From: SBBG01 sp033717875
Lineage (GTDB): Bacteria > Pseudomonadota > Gammaproteobacteria > Ga0077554 > Ga007554
Assembly: GCA_033717875.1 (NCBI GenBank)
Contig: JADDKJ010000042.1
Span: 1-27,289 of the forward strand
Direction of reading: 5' to 3'
Length of the DNA: 27,289 nucleotides
Below the pieces are notes generated by a model that was not told where the DNA came from, made no database searches, and saw only the letters and a list, made by a program, of their open reading frames with translations. Below are positions 7,267 to 14,334 of this stretch, in pieces. The translations under genes and the position numbers were made by a program. The first letter of the stretch is position 1; the number at the start of each line of letters is the position of its first letter.

Positions 7267-9615
7267 ATGAGCAAGGACACATCACTCGCGGTTCTCGCAT
7301 TTTCCCGCTGGGTCATTCGCTGGCGCTGGCTGATCGTCATCGGCACCTTGCTGCTGGTAACGCTGGCGGCGAGCGGCGCGCGCTTCATCGAGTTCGCCGG
7401 CAGTTACCGCGCCTACTTCAGCGATGACAATCCCCAGTTGAAGGCTTACGACGAGCTACAGAACACCTACAGCAAGAATGACAACGTGATGTTCGTCATC
7501 GCGCCCAGGGACGGCAAGGTGTTCACCCGGCAGACGTTGTCCACCGTGGAATGGCTTACGCAGCAAGGGTGGCAGATACCCTACTCGAAGCGGGTCGATT
7601 CCGTCACCAATTTCCAGCACACCCGCGCCGAGGGTGACGACCTGGTGGTGAAAAGCCTGGCGGAAAATCCCGAATCCCTGACGGATGCCGATCTGGCAAG
7701 GATCAGGCGGATAGCCCTTGCCGAACCGCTGCTGGTCAATCGTCTGATCTCGCCGCGCGGCCATGTCACGGGCGTGAGCGTGACAGTCATCCTGCCGGAG
7801 AAAAAGATCGGCGAGACGCCCGAAGTGGTGGCCTTCGCGCGCAAGCTCGCCGAACAGGCCAAGGCCCGCGATCCTAGTGTGGATATCCAGCTCACCGGCA
7901 TGGTGCCTTACAACAACGCCTTTCGGGAAAACTCCCTGAAAGATCTGAAAACACTGGTGCCGGTGATGTATGCCATCATCATCCTGATCACGGTGCTGAC
8001 CCTGCGCTCCGTGTCGGGCACCCTTACCACGGTGCTGGTGATCATTCTCTCGGCGGTGGCCGCGATGGGGATGATGGGCTGGCTTGGCATCCCCCTGTCC
8101 GCCCCCACCGCCACTGCTCCGACCATCATTTTGACCGTGGCGGTGGCCGACAGTATTCACGTGCTGTTGTCCATGCTGCACGGAATGAGAACGGGGCTGT
8201 CCAAGCACGAGGCGATAGTCGAGGCCCTGCGCATCAACATGTCGGCGATATTCCTCACCAGCGTCACGACCATCATCGGTTTCCTCACCATGAATTACAG
8301 TGAGGTGCCGCTGTTCCGTGATTTGGGCAATGTGCTGGCGATAGGCGTGGCTGCGGCCTGGATGCTTTCCATCGTGTTTTTGCCCGCGCTGATGGCGATC
8401 TTGCCGGTGCATGTCCGCCCCGGCGGGACGCGCGACGGGGCCACCATGGAGCGCTTTGGCGAGTTCGTGGTGCGCCGCCGCAACCCGATCCTGTGGAGTG
8501 TTGCCTTGTTGGCGCTGGGCCTGGTGGCGTTCATTCCACGCAATGAGCTGAATGACGATTTCGTCAAGTATTTCGACAAGACCGTGGATTTCCGCCAGGC
8601 CACGGATTTCATGGTGGACAACCTGACCGGAGTGAACCAGATCCAGTATTCGCTGGGGGCGGGAGAGAGCGGCGGGGTGAACAACCCGGAATATCTGAAG
8701 AAGCTTGATGAATTCGCGCAATGGTACCGCCAGCAGCCGGGCGTGATGCACGTCAACACCCTTGTGGACGTGATGAGGCGTCTTAATCAGAACATGCACG
8801 GCGACGATCCTGCCTCGTATCGCATTCCCGAGATGCGCGAACTGAGCGCCCAGTACCTGCTGCTTTATGAGATGTCCTTGCCGTTCGGTCTGGATCTCAA
8901 CGACCAGATCAATGTCGACAAATCGGCGACACGCATGGTCGTCACGCTGGGACACGCTACTACCAAGGAGATCCTCGCGCTGCAAGACCGCGCCGAACGC
9001 TGGTTGCGCGACAATGCGCCGGCCGCCATGGTCAATCAAGGCAGCGGCCCCACCATCATGTTCGCCCATATCGGCGACACCAATATCCGCAGCATGATCA
9101 ACGGCAATCTGGTGAGTCTGGTGCTGACATCGTTCATCATCATGTTCGCCATACGCAGTTTCAAGATCGGCATGATCAGCCTCATTCCCAACCTGATCCC
9201 CATCGGCATGGCGTTTGGGCTGTGGGGCCTGTTTGTCGGACAGGTGGGTTTGTCGCTGTCGGTCGTCACGACCATGACATTCGGCATTGTGGTTGACGAC
9301 ACCATCCACTTTCTGAGCAAATATATGCAGGCCAAACGCGAAATGAAATTGAGCGCGGAGGATGCCGTGCGCTACGCGTTTTCCACCGTGGGTATGGCGG
9401 TATGGGTGACTTCGTTGATTCTGGTGACAGGTTTTCTGGTGCTGACCTTGTCGTCATTCGAAATCAATTCCGGGATGGGTTTGCTGGCCGCGATCACCAT
9501 CGCCTTCGCCGCATTCGCCGAATACCTGTTGCTTGCGCCGTTGTTGATGAAAATCGAGGAGGTAAGACGTGAGAAAACTGTTCCTGCTGCTGGCGTTGTC
9601 GCTAACGTCGATTAA
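7267..9615 (+). CDS. RND-superfamily exporter, MMPL/COG1033 type
   Basis: A 782-residue inner-membrane transporter with the duplicated RND layout. Each half is one TM helix, a large periplasmic loop (about 40-220 and 420-610) and a cluster of five TM helices. The typical COG1033 helix motifs are present: AVADSIHVL near residue 292 and GIVVDDTIHF near 673. The acidic residues in these helices are the likely proton-relay positions. Members export lipids or hydrophobic molecules; the substrate here is unknown. The gene overlaps the LolA-like gene by 47 bp, which in turn overlaps an outer-membrane barrel gene. This suggests a trans-envelope export or lipid-trafficking unit. Confidence 0.9.
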   Translation: MSKDTSLAVLAFSRWVIRWRWLIVIGTLLLVTLAASGARFIEFAGSYRAYFSDDNPQLKAYDELQNTYSKNDNVMFVIAPRDGKVFTRQTLSTVEWLTQQGWQIPYSKRVDSVTNFQHTRAEGDDLVVKSLAENPESLTDADLARIRRIALAEPLLVNRLISPRGHVTGVSVTVILPEKKIGETPEVVAFARKLAEQAKARDPSVDIQLTGMVPYNNAFRENSLKDLKTLVPVMYAIIILITVLTLRSVSGTLTTVLVIILSAVAAMGMMGWLGIPLSAPTATAPTIILTVAVADSIHVLLSMLHGMRTGLSKHEAIVEALRINMSAIFLTSVTTIIGFLTMNYSEVPLFRDLGNVLAIGVAAAWMLSIVFLPALMAILPVHVRPGGTRDGATMERFGEFVVRRRNPILWSVALLALGLVAFIPRNELNDDFVKYFDKTVDFRQATDFMVDNLTGVNQIQYSLGAGESGGVNNPEYLKKLDEFAQWYRQQPGVMHVNTLVDVMRRLNQNMHGDDPASYRIPEMRELSAQYLLLYEMSLPFGLDLNDQINVDKSATRMVVTLGHATTKEILALQDRAERWLRDNAPAAMVNQGSGPTIMFAHIGDTNIRSMINGNLVSLVLTSFIIMFAIRSFKIGMISLIPNLIPIGMAFGLWGLFVGQVGLSLSVVTTMTFGIVVDDTIHFLSKYMQAKREMKLSAEDAVRYAFSTVGMAVWVTSLILVTGFLVLTLSSFEINSGMGLLAAITIAFAAFAEYLLLAPLLMKIEEVRREKTVPAAGVVANVD

Positions 9616-10348
9616 TGCCTTCGCCGAAACACCGGAGGAAAAGGGCCTCGCCATCGCCGTCGAGGCGGACCGGCGCGATTTGGGATTTGGCGATTTCACC
9701 GCCGACATGCTGATGATCCTCAAAAACAAGCAGGGCGAGGAAAGCACGCGGGTGGTGCGCGTCCAGAATCTGGAAGTCAAGGACGACGGTGACAAGAGTC
9801 TGTCGATCTTCGACGAGCCCGCGGATGTCAAAGGCACTACCATGCTGACATATTCGCATAAGGTTGAAGACGACGACCAATGGATGTATCTGCCCGCGCT
9901 CAAGCGCGTCAAGCGCATCGCCTCGGACAACAAATCAGGCTCCTACATGGGTAGCGAGTTCGCCTATGAGGACATCGGTTCGCAGGAAGTCGAAAAATAC
10001 ACCTACAAATACCTGCGCGACGAGGTTATAGAGGGGCAGCCCTGCTTTGTGGTCGAACGTTATCCGGTGAACAAAAACTCCGGCTACAAGCGCCAAGTGA
10101 CATGGATCGACAAAGCCGAATACCGCCCCTGGAAAATCGACTTTTACGACCGCAAGGACAGCCTGCTGAAAACCCTGACCATCAAGGGTTACAAGCAATA
10201 TCTCAAGAAGCACTGGCGGCCTGACGAGATGTTCATGGTCAATCACCAGACCGGCAAAAGCACGCTGCTCAAATGGAGCAATTATAAATTCCACGCCGGA
10301 CTGACCGACGCCGATTTCACCCAGGAAAGCCTCAAGCGCGCACGATGA
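9569..10348 (+). CDS. LolA-like periplasmic protein (outer membrane lipoprotein-sorting family)
   Basis: A 259-residue exported protein. The N terminus (MRKLFLLLALSLTSINAFA) is a signal peptide with a predicted cut after AFA. The mature part fits the LolA-like/COG2834 group often encoded beside MMPL exporters: beta strands with DQWMYLPALKRVKRIASDNKSGSYMGSEF in the middle, a YEDI turn, and PWKIDFYDRKDSLLKTL. The fold is a half-open beta-barrel that carries lipid or lipidated cargo across the periplasm. Translation starts at GTG 9569, inside the exporter gene, after a perfect GAGGAGGT. A carrier role between the RND pump and the downstream barrel is inferred from gene order. Confidence 0.82.
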   Translation: MRKLFLLLALSLTSINAFAETPEEKGLAIAVEADRRDLGFGDFTADMLMILKNKQGEESTRVVRVQNLEVKDDGDKSLSIFDEPADVKGTTMLTYSHKVEDDDQWMYLPALKRVKRIASDNKSGSYMGSEFAYEDIGSQEVEKYTYKYLRDEVIEGQPCFVVERYPVNKNSGYKRQVTWIDKAEYRPWKIDFYDRKDSLLKTLTIKGYKQYLKKHWRPDEMFMVNHQTGKSTLLKWSNYKFHAGLTDADFTQESLKRAR

Positions 10349-11718
10349 TGAAAAAGTCTTGCCGCGCCGGTTTCGTTCGCCTGATCTTGAGTGTGGCCTG
10401 CATCGCGGGCGTTCAGCCATTCGCCCATGCCGCCGAGCTGGAGGAACGCCGGCCGCTCTCACTGCCTGAAGCCGGAGAGCGCACCGCCTTGCCGCTATCC
10501 GATCCGCGTGGACGCGAGCGCTTCATGCCCACAGATACCCGCAAGAAAGAGAGCGAACGCTTGCGTGGCGTGCCGATCGATGCGGGCAAGTGGTCGGGCT
10601 TTGTCGCCCTGGAGTCGCGGCTGTTTGCCCAGGAGGCGTTATTCCCCGAGCAGAGCGGCACGCAATCTTCCTTCGTGCTGCAACCCGAGTACTACAAGAA
10701 ATGGGACGGCGGAAAGCAGAGCTTCACCTTCGTTCCTTTTTACCGCTACGATCAGCGCGATCCCGAGCGCACCCATTTCGATGTGCGCGAATTCACCTGG
10801 CTGAACGTGGGCAAGCGCCATGAGTGGCGCGTCGGTATCCGCAAGGTTTTTTGGGGGGTGACCGAATCCCAGCACCTCGTTGATATCATCAACCAGACCG
10901 ATCTGGTGGAAAATCCCGACGGCGAAGATAAACTCGGCCAGCCCATGATCAACCTGGCACTGATCCGCGATTGGGGCACGCTGGATCTGTTCGTCCTGCC
11001 CGGTTTCCGCGAGCGCACCTTCCCCGGCCCGAAAGGCCGTCTGCGCCTGCCGTTGCTTGTCGATACCAGCCAGACCCGCTACGAATCGGACCAGAAGTGG
11101 CGCCGCGTCGACCTCGCCGCACGCTGGTCGCATACACTGGGTGACTGGGATATCGGCCTGTCGCACTTCGCGGGCACCAGCCGTGAACCGCTGTTGTTGC
11201 CGGTCTTGAGCCCCTTGGGTTTTCCGGTGGCGCTGGCGCCTTATTATCCCCTGATCAACCAGACCGGGCTTGATCTTCAATATGCGGCAGGAAGCTGGCT
11301 GTGGAAACTGGAGGCGATATACCGATCCGGGTTTGGTCCGAAGAGTTATGCCGCTTCCACCGCCGGCCTTGAGTACACCCTGTCAGGCGTGTTCGGCACG
11401 GGTATGGACCTGGGATTGCTCGCCGAATATCTCTATGACGAACGCGGCAAGCGGGCGACCACACCTTTCCAGGACGATGTCTTCGCCGGCATGCGCCTGG
11501 GTTTCAACGATGTGCAAAGCACGGAAATGCTGATGGGTGTTATCTTTGACCGCACCACCAGCGGCCGCTTTTACAACGTCGAAGCCAGCCGCCGCATTGG
11601 CAACAACTGGAAGCTCAACCTCGAAGCCCGTGCCTATGCCGGTTTGCCGCCCACCGACATACTCTACGGCTTGCGCAAGGATGATTATTTTCAGCTCGAA
11701 TTGGCGAGGTATTTTTAG
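10345..11718 (+). CDS. Predicted outer-membrane beta-barrel protein
   Basis: A 457-residue protein starting at an ATGA overlap with the LolA-like gene. A signal peptide (about residues 1-29, ending FAHAA) is followed by a polar, charged segment to about 75. Then come many alternating aromatic/hydrophobic strands, and the protein ends in LARYF. A C-terminal Phe after an alternating strand is the classical outer-membrane assembly signal read by BamA. Repeated strand-turn patterns (KLNLEARAYAG, YFQLELARYF) fit a barrel of perhaps 14-18 strands. I recognise no named family. With the RND pump and LolA-like protein it would complete an inner-to-outer-membrane route. The TAG stop forms the left edge of a palindromic repeat. 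Confidence 0.75.
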   Translation: MMKKSCRAGFVRLILSVACIAGVQPFAHAAELEERRPLSLPEAGERTALPLSDPRGRERFMPTDTRKKESERLRGVPIDAGKWSGFVALESRLFAQEALFPEQSGTQSSFVLQPEYYKKWDGGKQSFTFVPFYRYDQRDPERTHFDVREFTWLNVGKRHEWRVGIRKVFWGVTESQHLVDIINQTDLVENPDGEDKLGQPMINLALIRDWGTLDLFVLPGFRERTFPGPKGRLRLPLLVDTSQTRYESDQKWRRVDLAARWSHTLGDWDIGLSHFAGTSREPLLLPVLSPLGFPVALAPYYPLINQTGLDLQYAAGSWLWKLEAIYRSGFGPKSYAASTAGLEYTLSGVFGTGMDLGLLAEYLYDERGKRATTPFQDDVFAGMRLGFNDVQSTEMLMGVIFDRTTSGRFYNVEASRRIGNNWKLNLEARAYAGLPPTDILYGLRKDDYFQLELARYF

Positions 11719-11756
11719 GGAAGCTCTGAATAATTCCATCCTGGAATTCTCAGAGC
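11716..11756. repeat. Palindromic repeat, short copy (hairpin) between convergent genes
   Basis: GCTCTGA (11723-11729) pairs with TCAGAGC (11750-11756) and AATTCCA (11732-11738) with TGGAATT (11742-11748), giving a long hairpin with a 3-nt loop and a small internal bulge. The sequence from TAGGGAA onward matches the first 35-40 bp of the element at 14082-14240, with changes mostly in the stem. It lies between the stops of the barrel gene and the Smr gene and may act as a bidirectional terminator or mRNA 3'-end stabiliser. Confidence 0.75.
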
Positions 11757-11758
11757 AC

Positions 11759-11783
11759 GAAAAGGGAAAGGGAAAGGGAAAGG
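11759..11783 (+). repeat. Short AAAGGG tandem repeat
   Basis: About four units of AAAGGG follow the hairpin and run up to the Smr stop codon. Three GGG runs and one GG are present, so at most a weak quadruplex. It resembles in composition the minus-strand G-rich tract at 121-160. Confidence 0.7.
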
Positions 11784-12338
11784 CTAACCCCGCCGCCTGA
11801 TCAGCACATACACCGCGCCCGTCCCGCCGTCCACCGGCCGCGCCGAGCAGAAGGCGAGGACTTCGTCGCGCTGTTGCAGCCAGCTATTCACCTTGTTCTT
11901 CAATACCGGCAGCCTGTGCGGCGAGCCGTGGCCCTTGCCGTGGATGATTCTGACGCACTGCATCCGGCTGATCTGGCACTGATATAGAAATTCCGCCAAC
12001 GCCTGGCGCGCCTCGGGCACCGTCATGCCGTGCAGATCGAGCTGCGCGCTGATACTGAACTGGCCACGGCGCAATTTGCGCAGCAACCCATGTTGCAGGC
12101 CAGGGCGGACGAACAGCATTTCTTCGCCGGTTTCCAGCTCGGCCGCATCGATCTCGTCCGACATCATATCGCGCAACACCTGCCGTTCGTCGAGCCTTGT
12201 CTGGCGCGGAATCGGCTTGGCTGGCGAACGGTGCGGAGGGATCCTGTTATCCTCGATGGGTCTGACAGGACCGACCATGGTGCGGAACAATTCGCTGTCT
12301 TCCTGGTTGATTTTTGGTTTTCTGGACATGTTTTCCAT
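11784..12338 (-). CDS. Smr-domain protein (SmrA/YdaL-like putative nuclease)
   Basis: About 184 residues from ATG 12338. The N-terminal half is polar and charged (RPIEDNRIPPHRSPAKP, then an acidic DEIDAAELETGEE stretch). The C-terminal half is a Smr domain with its two signature motifs: LDLHGMTVPEAR and the IHGKGHGSP loop, followed by a final GGTGAVYVLIRR strand. Smr domains bind nucleic acids and several have DNA nicking or RNA endonuclease activity; the LDLHG and HGKG motifs hold the proposed catalytic residues. A longer reading to 12374 would run toward the repeat that starts at 12376, and GGTG precedes the 12338 ATG, so the shorter start is preferred. Confidence 0.87.
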   Translation of the reverse strand: MENMSRKPKINQEDSELFRTMVGPVRPIEDNRIPPHRSPAKPIPRQTRLDERQVLRDMMSDEIDAAELETGEEMLFVRPGLQHGLLRKLRRGQFSISAQLDLHGMTVPEARQALAEFLYQCQISRMQCVRIIHGKGHGSPHRLPVLKNKVNSWLQQRDEVLAFCSARPVDGGTGAVYVLIRRRG

Positions 12339-12375
12339 ATTATCACCCGTGGTGCAGGATGCGACAGTTCCCATA

Positions 12376-12557
12376 ATCCTAAAAACCTCAGTTGGAGCCT
12401 ACTGCGAATGCCTAATGCACCGAATCTGCGCGAGAAAATCGCAAAATCTATCCTCACCGTAGCGGATGGCTACGGCTGCGGAATATTTTTCGATTTTCTC
12501 GCCCATCTTCAGTACCTTAGTCATTCTCGCTACGGCCCCAACTGAGGTTTTTAGGAT
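12376..12557. mobile_element. MITE-like element with 20-bp perfect terminal inverted repeats
   Basis: ATCCTAAAAACCTCAGTTGG (12376-12395) is repeated in perfect inverted orientation at 12538-12557. Inside, GCGAGAAAATCG (12430-12441) and CGATTTTCTCGC (12491-12502) form a second perfect inverted pair, and the DNA between the two pairs aligns imperfectly. The two arms, each about 65-70 nt, thus form one long imperfect stem-loop of about 182 bp with no coding capacity. It fills the gap between the divergent Smr and hemN genes and may carry or disturb their promoters. No clear target-site duplication was found. Confidence 0.75.
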
Positions 12558-12607
12558 AATATTAGTGGTAGAATAACCAGGGAAAGTTTCATATTACGGG
12601 AAACGCC

Positions 12608-13996
12608 ATGGACCAATCGCTGGTATTCGACTCCGAACTGATACGCCGTTACGACACCTCCGGTCCGCGGTACACCTCGTATCCGACCGCGGTGCAGTTC
12701 CATGAAGGATTTACGGATGCGGATTACCGCGCGGCCGCGGCGCGCACCCATCTTGAAATGCCGCTACGCCCGCTATCGCTGTATTTCCATATCCCGTTCT
12801 GCGATACGGTCTGTTTCTATTGCGGCTGCAACAAGGTGGCGACCAAGGATCGCTCCCGCGCGGCGCCTTACCTGGCCCGGGTCTATAAGGAAATTGCGAT
12901 GCAGGCCGGGCTGTTCGACCGCGCCCGCGTCGTGGATCAATTGCATTGGGGCGGCGGCACGCCGACTTTCATCAGTCATGACGAGATGCGCGCGTTGATG
13001 CGCGTCACGCGCGAGCATTTCACACTGCGTGATGACGACAGCGGTGAATATTCCATCGAGATCGACCCGCGTGAGGTGAGTGGCGACACTGTTGCGTTGC
13101 TGCGTGAGCTGGGCTTCAATCGCATGAGTCTGGGCGTGCAGGATTTCGATCCGCGGGTGCAGAAGGCCGTCAACCGTATTCAGACCGAGGAGGAGACCTT
13201 GGCCGTGCTCGCGGCGGCGCGGCGCGAAGGTTTCAAATCGGTGAGCATCGATTTGATCTATGGACTGCCGTTCCAGAGCGTGACAAGTTTTGCGCGCACC
13301 CTGGACAGAATCATCGCCGTCAATCCCGATCGCCTGTCGGTATTCAATTACGCCCATTTGCCGGAATTGTTCAAGCCGCAGCGCCGCATCAATGAGGCCG
13401 ATCTGCCGTCGCCTGGCGAAAAGCTCGATATCCTGAAAATGACCATCGAGCGCCTGGCGCGGGCCGGTTATGTCTATATCGGCATGGATCACTTCGCCAA
13501 GCCCGATGACGAACTGGCTGTCGCACAGCGCAATCGCACCCTGTACCGCAATTTCCAGGGTTATTCCACCCACGCCGATTGCGACCTTATCGCGCTCGGC
13601 GCTACCGCCATCGGCAAGGTGGGCAACACCTACAGCCAGAACGTGCGCACGCTTGATGAATATTATCATTGCCTCGATGAGGACAGGTGGCCGGTGTTTC
13701 GCGGTATCGAGTTGAGCAAAGATGACCTGCTGCGCCGTGAAGTGATCACTCAGCTTATTTGCCACTTCGAGCTGGACATTTCGCTCATCGAACGCCGCTT
13801 CGGCATTGAATTCAGCAACTATTTCGCCCGTGAATTGCCGGATCTGGCGCCGATGCAGAAGGATGGTTTGCTGACCGTGGACACATCCACCATCCGCGTT
13901 TTGCCACGCGGCCGGCTGCTGATCCGCAATGTTTGCATGGTGTTCGATGCCTATCTGCGGCAGAAGACGGCGCAGCGGTATTCGAAGGTGATTTGA
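12608..13996 (+). CDS. hemN: Oxygen-independent coproporphyrinogen III dehydrogenase HemN
   Basis: A 462-residue radical-SAM enzyme that decarboxylates coproporphyrinogen III to protoporphyrinogen IX in anaerobic haem synthesis. The cluster motif CDTVCFYCGC has the HemN spacing CxxxCxxCxC near residue 65-74, preceded by YFHIPF. The SAM-binding GGGTPTF follows, and SIEIDPREV, GVQDFD and the HemN-type YIGMDHFAKPDDEL are all present. Length matches proteobacterial HemN (E. coli 457). The N terminus (YDTSGPRYTSYPTAVQF) matches the substrate-covering arm of true HemN rather than HemW-type paralogues. No FNR box is obvious upstream, where the MITE-like element ends only 50 bp before the start. Confidence 0.96.
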   Translation: MDQSLVFDSELIRRYDTSGPRYTSYPTAVQFHEGFTDADYRAAAARTHLEMPLRPLSLYFHIPFCDTVCFYCGCNKVATKDRSRAAPYLARVYKEIAMQAGLFDRARVVDQLHWGGGTPTFISHDEMRALMRVTREHFTLRDDDSGEYSIEIDPREVSGDTVALLRELGFNRMSLGVQDFDPRVQKAVNRIQTEEETLAVLAAARREGFKSVSIDLIYGLPFQSVTSFARTLDRIIAVNPDRLSVFNYAHLPELFKPQRRINEADLPSPGEKLDILKMTIERLARAGYVYIGMDHFAKPDDELAVAQRNRTLYRNFQGYSTHADCDLIALGATAIGKVGNTYSQNVRTLDEYYHCLDEDRWPVFRGIELSKDDLLRREVITQLICHFELDISLIERRFGIEFSNYFARELPDLAPMQKDGLLTVDTSTIRVLPRGRLLIRNVCMVFDAYLRQKTAQRYSKVI

Positions 13997-14010
13997 GGTC
14001 ACACATCATC

Positions 14011-14032
14011 CGTAGGGTGCGCCGCGCGCACC
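14011..14032. repeat. GC-rich hairpin just after hemN
   Basis: GGTGCGC (14016-14022) and GCGCACC (14026-14032) form a perfect 7-bp stem with a 3-nt loop, 15 nt past the hemN stop. The surrounding GTAGGGTGCGCCGCGCGCA resembles a dispersed repeat I associate with many proteobacterial genomes. It lacks a T-tract, so any termination would not be of the classical type. Confidence 0.5.
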
Positions 14033-14081
14033 ACCTGTGCGGTGCGTGAGACGCGCCCTGCGAAACCACTGAAAACGGGGA

Positions 14082-14240
14082 CTAGGGAAACGCTGAATAA
14101 TTCCATCCTGGAATTTTCAGCGCAAGGAAAGCGAAAAATGTCATTTTCGCTTTCCTTCATATTCAATGGCTTGGCGCCATTGAATATGCTGGCACATCCA
14201 TGTGCCACGGGAAACACTGATTAAATCAGCGTTTCCCTAG
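14082..14240. mobile_element. Multi-hairpin palindromic element (MITE-like), 15-bp terminal inverted repeats
   Basis: CTAGGGAAACGCTGA (14082-14096) is perfectly inverted at 14226-14240. Between them is a chain of hairpins: 14091-14122 (same motif as the repeat at 11716-11756); 14124-14157 (16 bp, one bulged A); 14158-14188 (13 bp perfect); 14190-14207 (7 bp); and 14209-14237 (the right end folded on itself). No coding capacity. It occupies most of the 338-bp gap between hemN and the ABC transporter gene; the remaining 14241-14334 holds only the ribosome-binding site AAGGA and nothing else I can identify. Confidence 0.8.
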
Positions 14241-14334
14241 GGTTTACCCTGAAAGACCGGGAGGGCGGCCAGGAGTATCATTGTCAAACCCCTAAACAAG
14301 CCATTTTCAGCACACAGGTTGGCAAGGAAGCGTG

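Noticed and set aside
7456..9309. 617-codon open frame antisense to the RND exporter gene
   Set aside because: It is rich in His, Gln, Asp and Arg with no domain pattern, as expected for the complement of a GC-rich gene. The plus-strand frame has clear family motifs throughout.
12773..14002. 409-codon frame antisense to hemN
   Set aside because: It mirrors hemN codon bias and has no family signature or ribosome-binding site.
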